The notes under the pieces: model-generated
The model's database searches: none
What the model was told of the DNA's origin: nothing
What the model saw: only the letters and a program-made list of their open reading frames with translations
DNA from: Lachnospiraceae bacterium
GTDB taxonomy: Bacteria > Bacillota > Clostridia > Lachnospirales > Lachnospiraceae
Assembly: GCA_009774175.1 (NCBI GenBank)
Contig: VSNG01000048.1
Location: forward strand, 1-7,040
Length of the DNA stretch: 7,040 bases
Reading direction: 5' to 3'
Part shown: in pieces, positions 1-4,986 of the stretch
Layout: the number at the start of each line of letters is the position of its first letter
How positions within the stretch are numbered: the first letter of the stretch is position 1
Translations under genes and position numbers: made by a program

Positions 1-29
1 AGAAAGTATTGAAGTACACGTATTTCCAT
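1..29 (-). CDS. LysR-family transcriptional regulator, N-terminal end only (partial)
   Basis: Reading leftward from the ATG at 29-27 gives MEIRVLQYF, and the window then ends. This is the usual opening of LysR-type regulators (M-E-x-R-x-L-x-Y-F), the first part of the N-terminal winged helix-turn-helix. A strong ribosome site, AAGGAG, lies at 42-37 with a 7-base gap to the ATG. The identification rests on only nine residues, but the divergent layout and a perfect ATC-N9-GAT LysR box between this gene and the rightward gene support it. LysR proteins usually repress their own gene and activate a divergent one in response to a small ligand. The ligand cannot be inferred here. Confidence 0.72.
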
Positions 30-64
30 AGTTTTGCTCCTTATTACCCATGTCAGTTAAAAAA

Positions 65-93
65 ATCCTATCACAAGTTTCGATAGGTTTCAA
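65..93 (-). promoter_or_regulatory. Predicted sigma-A promoter of the LysR-family gene
   Basis: On the minus strand, TTGAAA (93-88) is followed after exactly 17 bases by TAGGAT (70-65), matching the -35 and -10 consensus at 5/6 and 4/6. Transcription would start near 58, leaving a leader of about 29 bases to the ATG at 29. The LysR box fills the spacer, as expected for negative autoregulation. Confidence 0.5.
67..87. promoter_or_regulatory. LysR-type operator (CCTATC-N9-GATAGG)
   Basis: A perfect 6-base inverted repeat, CCTATC (67-72) and GATAGG (82-87), is separated by 9 bases. Its core is ATC-N9-GAT, which fits the classic T-N11-A motif of LysR-family recognition sites. It sits between the two divergent genes. 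It lies within the predicted leftward promoter and about 80 bases upstream of the predicted rightward start site, the usual place for the high-affinity site. It is not followed by a long T run, so a terminator is a less likely reading. Confidence 0.62.
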
Positions 94-150
94 CTATAAA
101 AATGGATTATATATAAATATTTGTTATTTTTCTTGTGTGGATTTATAGTT
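92..150. repeat. Long-spaced 9-base inverted repeat in the divergent control region
   Basis: AACTATAAA at 92-100 is repeated in inverted orientation as TTTATAGTT at 142-150, with 41 bases between the arms. The right arm overlaps the predicted rightward -10 element (144-149). The arms could be paired operator half-sites for a looping regulator, possibly the LysR protein's secondary contacts. AT-rich DNA also produces such matches by chance. Confidence 0.35.
121..149 (+). promoter_or_regulatory. Predicted sigma-A promoter for the rightward transcript
   Basis: TTGTTA (121-126) and TATAGT (144-149) are separated by 17 bases, matching the consensus hexamers at 4/6 and 5/6. Transcription would start near 156, about 53 bases before the ATG at 209. 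The weak -35 suits an activator-dependent promoter, consistent with the LysR box centred about 79 bases upstream of the start. Confidence 0.5.
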
Positions 151-208
151 AACTACAGAAACTCCACAGTAAGCTGTGCGGCTATCAAATACGTCAGGGG
201 GTGCAGGA

Positions 209-463
209 ATGGTAGCTATAGGAAGCAGGGAATCCGTTATACAGAATCTGGAGGATGCCGGATGTGAAATTGGAATGATCCATGATTTTCTGGGATGTTT
301 TGATAAAGGACAGCAGGAAAAGCAGCTGGAACTGCTGGAACATCAGAGAGAATATCTGCTTGGCAGGGTACACACGGATGAAAGAAGGATTTCCTGTCTG
401 GATTATCTGATCTATCAGATTCAGGGAAAGACGACAGGAAAGAAACCAGCCTGTAAAGTTTAA
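209..463 (+). CDS. Small helical protein of unknown function (84 aa)
   Basis: The ATG at 209 is chosen because a G-rich ribosome site (AGGGGG, 196-201) lies about 7 bases upstream. The frame can be extended to a GTG at 176, but that start has no ribosome site. The protein is soluble and mostly helical. It opens with an ENLEDAGC-like stretch (residues about 9-18), has a charged middle (KGQQEKQLELLEHQREYLLGR) and ends with a conserved-looking ISCLDYLIYQI helix near residues 62-72. There is no signal peptide or membrane segment. The heptad-like helices resemble the C-terminal dimerisation coiled coil of MerR-family regulators, but no DNA-binding domain is present. It is the first gene of the LysR-controlled rightward unit, upstream of the permease and reductase remnants, so it probably served the same pathway. 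I cannot assign a function. Confidence 0.75.
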   Translation: MVAIGSRESVIQNLEDAGCEIGMIHDFLGCFDKGQQEKQLELLEHQREYLLGRVHTDERRISCLDYLIYQIQGKTTGKKPACKV

Positions 464-615
464 AAATTGTTTAGATATCTTTGTGAAATCTTTTATCCCG
501 CCATGCTACCCGGGAGGGGAATCTGGATACGCCCATGCAGTATGAGAAAAAAATGAATTTGGCCAGATATGCAGGGATTTTGATGAAATGCGGGCTTACC
601 TGCAGGAGTCCGTAC

Positions 616-774
616 AGCGCGGCGGCCTTTATGATTACCGGGCCGGCTACGAAGATTACCAATTTAGGGGCGTTGAAGATTGTACTTGGAATAAAACGGT
701 TTGCTCTATATCTGGTATATGTAATGATGTTTTCTTTTTTGAGCGGACTGGTGGTGAATGTTATCTATTTTTGA
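616..774 (+). pseudogene. YraQ/ArsP-type permease, C-terminal remnant
   Basis: The frame ending with the TGA at 772-774 reads AAAFMITGPATKITN, then LGALKIVLG, then a hydrophobic helix (FALYLVYVMMFSFLSGLVVN) up to the stop. The GPATKITN loop and the last transmembrane helix match the C-terminus of the YraQ/ArsP (DUF318) permease family, whose members have about 300 residues and eight or more helices. Only about the last 50 residues remain. Upstream of about 616 the frame (opening at an ATG at 535 without a ribosome site) no longer resembles the family and has no membrane helices, so a deletion removed the N-terminal five-sixths. A single surviving helix plus loop should not transport anything. 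ArsP relatives export organoarsenicals, but the substrate here is unknown. Family assignment is from motif memory. Confidence 0.62.
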
Positions 775-787
775 TTGGAGGGTAAAG

Positions 788-982
788 GTGGAGTACAGGA
801 CAAACAAAAGGACAGGCGACCGTATCAGCGTAATCGGACTGGGGACAAGCTACATTGCGGAGACGGAGGAAAAAGAGGCAATCCGGGCGCTGGAATATGC
901 CTATGAAAACGGCATCAACTATGTCGGCGGATTAAATGAAGGAAAAGAGACATATACCATCCTGTCGGAAAAAACCGCCTGA
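788..982 (+). pseudogene. Aldo/keto reductase, N-terminal remnant
   Basis: The start is a GTG at 788 with GGAGG at 777-781 and a 6-base gap. The product opens EYRTNKRTGDRISVIGLGTS, the first two beta strands of an aldo/keto reductase barrel with the S-x-I-G-L-G-T nucleotide-fold opening. It continues through the first helix (EEKEAIRALEYAYENGINY, residues 27-45). The catalytic Asp expected just after I-N-Y, in a Y-F/V-D-x-A motif, is missing. From about base 923 the sequence becomes G-G-L-N-E-G-K and stops at 980-982. About 45 of roughly 300-370 residues remain, so no catalytic Asp, Tyr, Lys or His is present. Its start lies 13 bases after the permease stop, so the two were probably one operon before deletions removed the permease front and the reductase back. 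A direct repeat TGTCGG at 922-927 and 963-968 sits at the break. Confidence 0.68.
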
Positions 983-1017
983 CACTTCTTTTGGCTTATT
1001 GAATGGAGGGATTTTGT

Positions 1018-2409
1018 ATGGAAGAGATGTTGCCGCAGGAGAATCCTATGGGAACGGCGAAAATATCAGGTTTAGTGCTGAAAACCGGATTGCCGCTGAT
1101 GATTTCCCTGCTGATCAATTCTCTTTATAACTTTGTGGACAGTGTATTTGTAGCCAGAATATCGGAAGATGCATTGACAGCATTATCGCTGGCGGCACCA
1201 ATTCAGATCATCATGTCTGCCATGGGGCTTGGTATTGCTGTGGGATTGAACGCGGTAATCTCCAGGGCATTAGGAGAGAGGAACAGGAAAAGAGTAGAAG
1301 AAACAGCATCTGCGGCACTGGTACTGGCATTTTTGGCGTGGGTACTGGTTGTCATACTGGAAGCAGCTGTGATGAAACCATATTTCAGATGGCAGTCGGG
1401 CGGAGCCGGAACCATTATGGACTATGGGATTCCATACCTGCGGATCTGTATGCTGGGTTCGCTGGGTATGATGGGACAATGGGTATTTGATCGTTTTGTA
1501 ATGGCGAGCGGTAAATCATCTTTATTCCTGTTTACGCTTTCCGCAGCTTCCATCACCAATTTAGTGTTAGATCCAATCCTTATTTTTGGATACTTTGGGC
1601 TTCCGGCTATGGGGACGGCAGGGGCGGCTCTTGCCACTGTGATCGGCCAGTGGGTTGGATGCTTTGCCGGATACTTCATCAACCGCAGATGGAATCGTGA
1701 AATTCCTATTCATTTTACCATAAAGGCAGATACAGGGTGTATGGCGGCAATCTTAAAAGTTGGGATACCAAGTACATTTGTGCAGGTAATTACTTCTGTG
1801 CTGGCAATTTATGTGAATTCAGTCCTCATGGCCATTACACCCACGGCGGTTGCCGTTTACGGCGCATGTGTGAAAATACAGGGGCTAGTGACGGTAGGAG
1901 TGAATGGTATGGGAAGCGGACTGATTCCCATTGTGGCGTACAATTATGGAGCAAAAAAGTCGGAAAGGATTTACCAGAGCTGCCGGTGGGCGATGTTTTA
2001 TTCCGTTATGCTTTACAGTGTATTTTTTCTCATTATGGAAATCGTGCCGGAAGAGGTACTTTTGTTGTTTGACGCTTCGGAAGAAATGCTTGCGATAGGT
2101 GTGGTGGCGTTGCGGATCATGGCGGTAAGCTATCTTCTCTCCAATGTATGCCTTATATTTTCATCCGCTTTTCAGGGATTGGGAATGGGAGTCCAGAGTA
2201 TGCTGCTTACACTAAGCAGGCAGGTTATTTTACCAGTGCTTTTGATTGCGGCTGTCTCACATTTGGGAGAGCTGTCATTCATCTGGTGGGCATTTGTTCT
2301 GGCAGAGGCGTTCGTGATTCCTATGGGTATGACTCTTTGGAAAAAAGAATCGCGAAAGGCATTAAAGCTGCTCACAGTAAAGGGCGGTGAATCTTGGGAG
2401 TTGGTATAG
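1018..2409 (+). CDS. MATE-family multidrug/sodium antiporter
   Basis: The ATG at 1018 is preferred over the in-frame ATG at 1003, because the earlier one overlaps the ribosome site GGAGGG (1005-1010) that lies 7 bases before 1018. The 463-residue product has the full MATE length with about twelve transmembrane helices in two six-helix halves. Typical MATE signatures are visible. These are the first-helix region LMISLLINSLYNFVDSVFV followed by a loop with A-L-T-A-L-S-L-A-A-P, the G-L-N-A-V-I-S-R-A-L-G-E loop, and the second half starting at I-L-K-V-G-I-P-S with the V-A-Y-N-Y-G-A-K motif. It resembles the MepA-like branch common in Firmicutes, which exports cationic drugs and dyes in exchange for Na+ or H+. 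The true substrate is unknown. It is the first gene of a tight operon with the LysE-type exporter, whose ATG lies 2 bases after this stop. No convincing promoter lies directly upstream, so it may be read from the control region near 121-149 or from an unseen one. Confidence 0.93.
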   Translation: MEEMLPQENPMGTAKISGLVLKTGLPLMISLLINSLYNFVDSVFVARISEDALTALSLAAPIQIIMSAMGLGIAVGLNAVISRALGERNRKRVEETASAALVLAFLAWVLVVILEAAVMKPYFRWQSGGAGTIMDYGIPYLRICMLGSLGMMGQWVFDRFVMASGKSSLFLFTLSAASITNLVLDPILIFGYFGLPAMGTAGAALATVIGQWVGCFAGYFINRRWNREIPIHFTIKADTGCMAAILKVGIPSTFVQVITSVLAIYVNSVLMAITPTAVAVYGACVKIQGLVTVGVNGMGSGLIPIVAYNYGAKKSERIYQSCRWAMFYSVMLYSVFFLIMEIVPEEVLLLFDASEEMLAIGVVALRIMAVSYLLSNVCLIFSSAFQGLGMGVQSMLLTLSRQVILPVLLIAAVSHLGELSFIWWAFVLAEAFVIPMGMTLWKKESRKALKLLTVKGGESWELV

Positions 2410-2411
2410 CT

Positions 2412-3014
2412 ATGATTTTTAAAGGAATTCTGATTGGGCTGATCTTCGGGTTGCCGGTAGGGGCTGTAGGAGCCATGACAGTACAGAGAACGTGGGAGCA
2501 TGGGATAAAGGCAGGGCTTCTGACAGGGATGGGTTCTTCTGCGGCAGACTGTATCTATGCAGGAATCGGGGCTTTTGGACTGACTGTCGTGTCGGATTTT
2601 CTTTTGAAATATCAGACGGTTATCCACCTGGCAGGAGGCATGATGATCCTACTGATGGGACTTGGCCTTCTCTTACGAAAGGCAGAAACAGCCCAAATCC
2701 CGGAGGTGCCGGGAATGTTTAAAATGTTCTTGTCGGCCTTTGCGGTAGGAATTACAAATCCGGCGGCAATCCTGACCTTTCTATTTGCCTTTTCCTGGTT
2801 TGGTATTGCAGGGGACAACACAAAAGCGGGTGGATGGCCGGTAGTTTTGGGAGTGTTTGTTGGAACCTACATCTGGTGGGGAGGGCTCACTGCTGTGGTT
2901 GCCCTGACCAGAAAAAAGAAACGGGCGGACAGATTCCAGAAGATGAACCGAATTTTCGGAGTAGTATTGAGCTTGTTTGGAATCCTTGTTTTTATAAGGG
3001 CAATCCCGATATGA
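2412..3014 (+). CDS. LysE/RhtB-family amino-acid or metabolite exporter
   Basis: The product has 200 residues and about six transmembrane helices, the normal size for the LysE superfamily. The first helix carries the hallmark G-L-P-V-G-A-V-G-A (residues 13-21). A G-x-x-S-S-A-A-D motif with Asp46 follows in helix 2, and N-P-A-A-I-L (116-121) marks helix 4, as in LysE and RhtB relatives. A Lys/Arg-rich cytosolic loop (KKKR) precedes the last helix. The ATG at 2412 is chosen over an upstream TTG at 2394 that would overlap the MATE gene. GGAG at 2397-2400 is the likely ribosome site, with a somewhat long 11-base gap. The start 2 bases after the MATE stop implies co-transcription and translational coupling. 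Family members export lysine, threonine, homoserine or similar solutes by proton antiport. The substrate cannot be read from sequence. Confidence 0.87.
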   Translation: MIFKGILIGLIFGLPVGAVGAMTVQRTWEHGIKAGLLTGMGSSAADCIYAGIGAFGLTVVSDFLLKYQTVIHLAGGMMILLMGLGLLLRKAETAQIPEVPGMFKMFLSAFAVGITNPAAILTFLFAFSWFGIAGDNTKAGGWPVVLGVFVGTYIWWGGLTAVVALTRKKKRADRFQKMNRIFGVVLSLFGILVFIRAIPI

Positions 3015-3051
3015 AATTATGTGAAAAAGTTGAAAAAGGAGCAGGTATACG

Positions 3052-3648
3052 ATGAGAAAATTTTATACAGTTTTGTATCTGGCTATCATCCTGTCTTGTA
3101 TGGCCGCCTGTGGAAAGAACGATACACAGGCTCAGACACCCAGCCGCCAGGCAGAGCCCTCTACGATAGATAGTTCATCACAATCTGATATTTTAAACGG
3201 TTCGGAGAATGCAGGTGAATCATCTGTGCAGGAAACCGAGAGGAATGAAACGGATACAGCAGAAACAGATATTCAGGATAATATGGAGGAGAATAAAGTG
3301 GAAAATATGAATGTGCAGGTTGGTGATGTGGTATTTTCAGCGACACTGGAAAAGAATGAAGCCATGTCTGCTTTGGTGGAAATGATGCGGGAGAGTCCTG
3401 TAGTGATTCAGATGAGTGACTATTCCGGCTTTGAAAAGGTAGGTTCTTTGGGAACAAGCCTTCCGACCAGCAACAGCCAGACTACGACACAAGCCGGCGA
3501 TATCGTCTTATACAATGGAAATCAGATTGTTATTTTCTATGGTTCTAATTCCTGGAACTACACGAGATTGGGGTATATTGATGACCTGACCGGTTGGGAG
3601 GAAGCTCTGGGTAGAGGGGATGTTACTGTGATTTTTTCTCTGCAATAG
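3052..3648 (+). CDS. Lipoprotein with C-terminal cyclophilin-like domain
   Basis: The 198-residue product begins with a basic residue pair and a hydrophobic stretch ending in M-A-A-C, a lipobox with Cys20 as the predicted lipidated residue, so it should be anchored outside the membrane. Residues 21-85 form a disordered linker rich in Ser, Thr, Glu, Asn and Gln. Residues 86-198 are a compact beta-rich domain with V-G-D-V-x-F-x-A-T-L-E-x-N near the start, then S-D-Y-S-G-F-E-K-V, S-L-G-T-S-L-P-T-S, A-G-D-I-V-L-Y-N-G-N-Q and F-Y-G-S-N-S-W-N-Y-T-R-L-G. This pattern matches the bacterial cyclophilin-like family (Pfam cyclophil_like type), whose members adopt the cyclophilin barrel but usually lack shown prolyl-isomerase activity. 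AAGGAG at 3036-3041 lies 10 bases upstream of the ATG. The gene follows the LysE-type gene by 37 bases and probably shares its transcript. The physiological role is unknown. Confidence 0.88.
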   Translation: MRKFYTVLYLAIILSCMAACGKNDTQAQTPSRQAEPSTIDSSSQSDILNGSENAGESSVQETERNETDTAETDIQDNMEENKVENMNVQVGDVVFSATLEKNEAMSALVEMMRESPVVIQMSDYSGFEKVGSLGTSLPTSNSQTTTQAGDIVLYNGNQIVIFYGSNSWNYTRLGYIDDLTGWEEALGRGDVTVIFSLQ

Positions 3649-3770
3649 GGCTCTGAAAGAATATTTGGGTCAGTTTCTGCTGAAAGGAAGTCAAAATTTA
3701 TAAGAAGCGGATACTTATTTCCTGTTAATAAAATATAAAGGTTCTATTATAAAAAATGAGAGGAAGGGGG

Positions 3771-3823
3771 AGGGTGCATAGAAAATAAAGTATTGCCAGT
3801 CATTGCACCCTTTTGAAGCTTTT
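3771..3823 (+). terminator. Probable terminator of the MATE-LysE-lipoprotein transcript
   Basis: A perfect 8-base inverted repeat, AGGGTGCA (3771-3778) and TGCACCCT (3804-3811), is followed by TTTTGAAGCTTTT. The stem is GC-containing and the downstream side is T-rich, as in an intrinsic terminator for the rightward genes. The loop of 25 bases is longer than usual, which lowers confidence. Leftward transcripts would not meet a T tract here. Confidence 0.45.
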
Positions 3824-3840
3824 CATAAACGACAACGATT

Positions 3841-4470
3841 TCAAGCATGCATTGAATAATATTCTGTTAATATATTTGCTAAAATTTTCGGATTTTCTTC
3901 ATTTACTACATGGCCTGTTCCCTCAATAATTTTTAATTCCGCACCTTTAATGTTTTGTGACAAAAAATGCGCTGACTTTATGTTTGCACTGTCTTTCTTC
4001 CCGCAAAGGATTAGAGTGGGGCACTTAATATTTTTTATTTTATCACTGAAATCTAAATTTTTCATGGTGTTTCCTAAAGCAAAAGTGTCCTTTTTATCAA
4101 ATGCCATAGTTTCAAAAATAGATTTTGGTAAAAATCTGAAGATTATATTTTGAAAACTAAATGCGACCTTTGGAACTCTATATGGCGTTCCGATTAAAAC
4201 TAATGTTTTCACTTTTTGCGGGAAATCCAAAGCAAAATTCAAAGCCAAAATACCACCTAACGAAAGGCCGCATAAATGAATTTGCCCATCAATTTCGTTG
4301 CAATATTTTACAAATGAAGAATATAGATTTTCATAACTTGCCTCTTTTCCTTCAAGGATGTAGGATAGATTCGGACATACAATATCTTCGTTGTTTGTTA
4401 TGTATGAAATTGTTTTTTTCCAACTTGTTGCCTTGTGTCCTGAGCCGTGAACAAAAATTTTTGTCGCCAT
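3841..4470 (-). CDS. Alpha/beta hydrolase
   Basis: The product has 209 residues, opens MATKIFVHGSGHKATSW and ends EYYSMHA. The H-G-S-G loop (residues 8-11) would form the oxyanion hole. G-L-S-L-G-G holds the nucleophile Ser70. C-G-K-K-D supplies the acid at Asp160, and G-T-G-H gives the catalytic His187. The order and spacing fit the small alpha/beta hydrolase fold with a lid between about residues 97 and 145, and all catalytic residues are present. No signal peptide is seen, so it is cytosolic. The start is set by AAAGGAG ending about 7 bases upstream of the ATG at 4470. An open frame extends upstream to 4989 but crosses remnants of other genes and should not be called as one protein. The gene is clearly AT-rich (20 of 60 bases are G or C at 3901-3960), unlike the flanking GC-rich patch, so it probably arrived from elsewhere. 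The substrate is unknown; esterase- or lactonase-like activity is possible. Confidence 0.87.
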   Translation of the reverse strand: MATKIFVHGSGHKATSWKKTISYITNNEDIVCPNLSYILEGKEASYENLYSSFVKYCNEIDGQIHLCGLSLGGILALNFALDFPQKVKTLVLIGTPYRVPKVAFSFQNIIFRFLPKSIFETMAFDKKDTFALGNTMKNLDFSDKIKNIKCPTLILCGKKDSANIKSAHFLSQNIKGAELKIIEGTGHVVNEENPKILANILTEYYSMHA

Positions 4471-4487
4471 AGGTATCTCCTTTGATT

Positions 4488-4737
4488 TTATTTTCCCGCT
4501 TGCTCTAACATTTTCTTCGCCAACTTCTGAAACAGGTCGGCAGTTTCTTCGTTCATCGGCGCAAGCTTTCCGATCTGTCCGACTATCATCGCCGTTACAT
4601 CGTCGACGGAAAGTTTTCTCAATCTCCGCTTCGTGTTCTCCTATCTTCTGGGCGTTCAAAAGCTGTAAATCCTGCTTTGCCGCTGCCCGGTGTTCCGGGT
4701 AAAGCCATAGACACGCATCCCCTCCGCATACTTCCAT
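4488..4737 (-). pseudogene. Frameshifted small gene of unknown family
   Basis: Two adjoining minus-strand frames together read like one helical protein of about 82 residues. The first frame runs from an ATG at 4737 (MEVCGGDACLWLYPEHRAA) to a stretch Q-K-I-G-E-H-E-A-E-I-E-K. The second runs from L-S-V-D-D-V-T-A-M-I-V-G-Q-I to F-Q-K-L-A-K-K-M-L-E-Q-A-G-K and the TAA at 4490-4488. The frames join if one base of the T4 run (plus strand) at 4613-4616 is removed. The uncorrected first frame runs on into the hydrolase frame instead. No ribosome site precedes the ATG at 4737, so the true N-terminus may lie elsewhere or be lost. The stop lies 17 bases before the hydrolase start, so the two were probably co-transcribed. 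The C-terminal half looks amphipathic and coiled. I do not recognise the family. The GC-rich composition suggests a mobile-element origin, which is inference. Confidence 0.45.
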
Positions 4738-4883
4738 TATACAGAAAAAATGACCGTAGGAAAGGGGATATTTCTCCCGTCGAAGCAGCGCATTTGCGTG
4801 CCAAAGGAGAAACCACGCCGCAGAGATGGGGCAGGAATCCTTTTCGGGGAGAACGGCAACGGAAAAGCAAATGGAGGACATAC

Positions 4884-4986
4884 ATGAGAAATAACCCATA
4901 TAAAACGGTGTGCGGTCTGCGGCGGCGTGTTCGTCCCCAAATCCAACTGTGGAAAAGTCCCGCATAACAGGCATAAGGATAAATAG
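4884..4986 (+). pseudogene. Possible cysteine-rich zinc-ribbon-like small protein, frameshifted
   Basis: A ribosome site GGAGG (4873-4877) stands 6 bases before an ATG at 4884. The reading starts M-R-N-N-P-Y-K. If one A of the AAAA run at 4902-4905 is dropped, it continues R-C-A-V-C-G-G-V-F-V-P-K-S-N-C-G-K and ends at the TAG at 4984-4986, about 33 residues. The C-x2-C-x9-C spacing with F-x-P-K-S-N resembles short zinc-ribbon proteins of Firmicutes mobile elements, in which further Cys residues normally follow. Without the correction the frame ends at 4967 and loses the motif. It is antisense to the minus-strand operon and its last base pairs meet the break in the response-regulator gene. It may be only the end of an imported segment. 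Confidence 0.33.

Noticed and set aside
67..90. Hairpin CCTATC-N9-GATAGG followed by TTT, read as a terminator
   Set aside because: The T run is only three bases and the stem is short. Its ATC-N9-GAT core and its place between divergent genes fit a LysR operator much better.
588..785. Plus-strand open frame of 65 codons starting MRAYLQESV
   Set aside because: Its second half is the out-of-frame shadow of the permease motif GPATKITN, and it lacks a ribosome site. Only the first part is noted as possibly coding.
1003..1020. Earlier ATG at 1003 as the MATE start
   Set aside because: It overlaps the GGAGGG ribosome site that is ideally placed for the ATG at 1018, and the added residues do not match the family start.
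2172..2627. Minus-strand open frame of 151 codons
   Set aside because: It is antisense to the well-supported MATE and LysE-type genes, is rich in Pro, Ser, Arg and His without recognisable motifs, and has no ribosome site.
4736..4764. Minus-strand TATAAT at 4741-4736 as a promoter for the small gene and hydrolase
   Set aside because: The -10 is perfect, but the bases 16-18 positions upstream (CTTTCC region) do not resemble a -35 and there is no extended -10 TG at the right position.
4750..4887. Plus-strand 45-codon frame starting MTVGKGIF whose TGA overlaps the ATG at 4884
   Set aside because: The ATGA overlap is suggestive of coupling, but there is no ribosome site and no recognisable motif, and it lies opposite other remnants.
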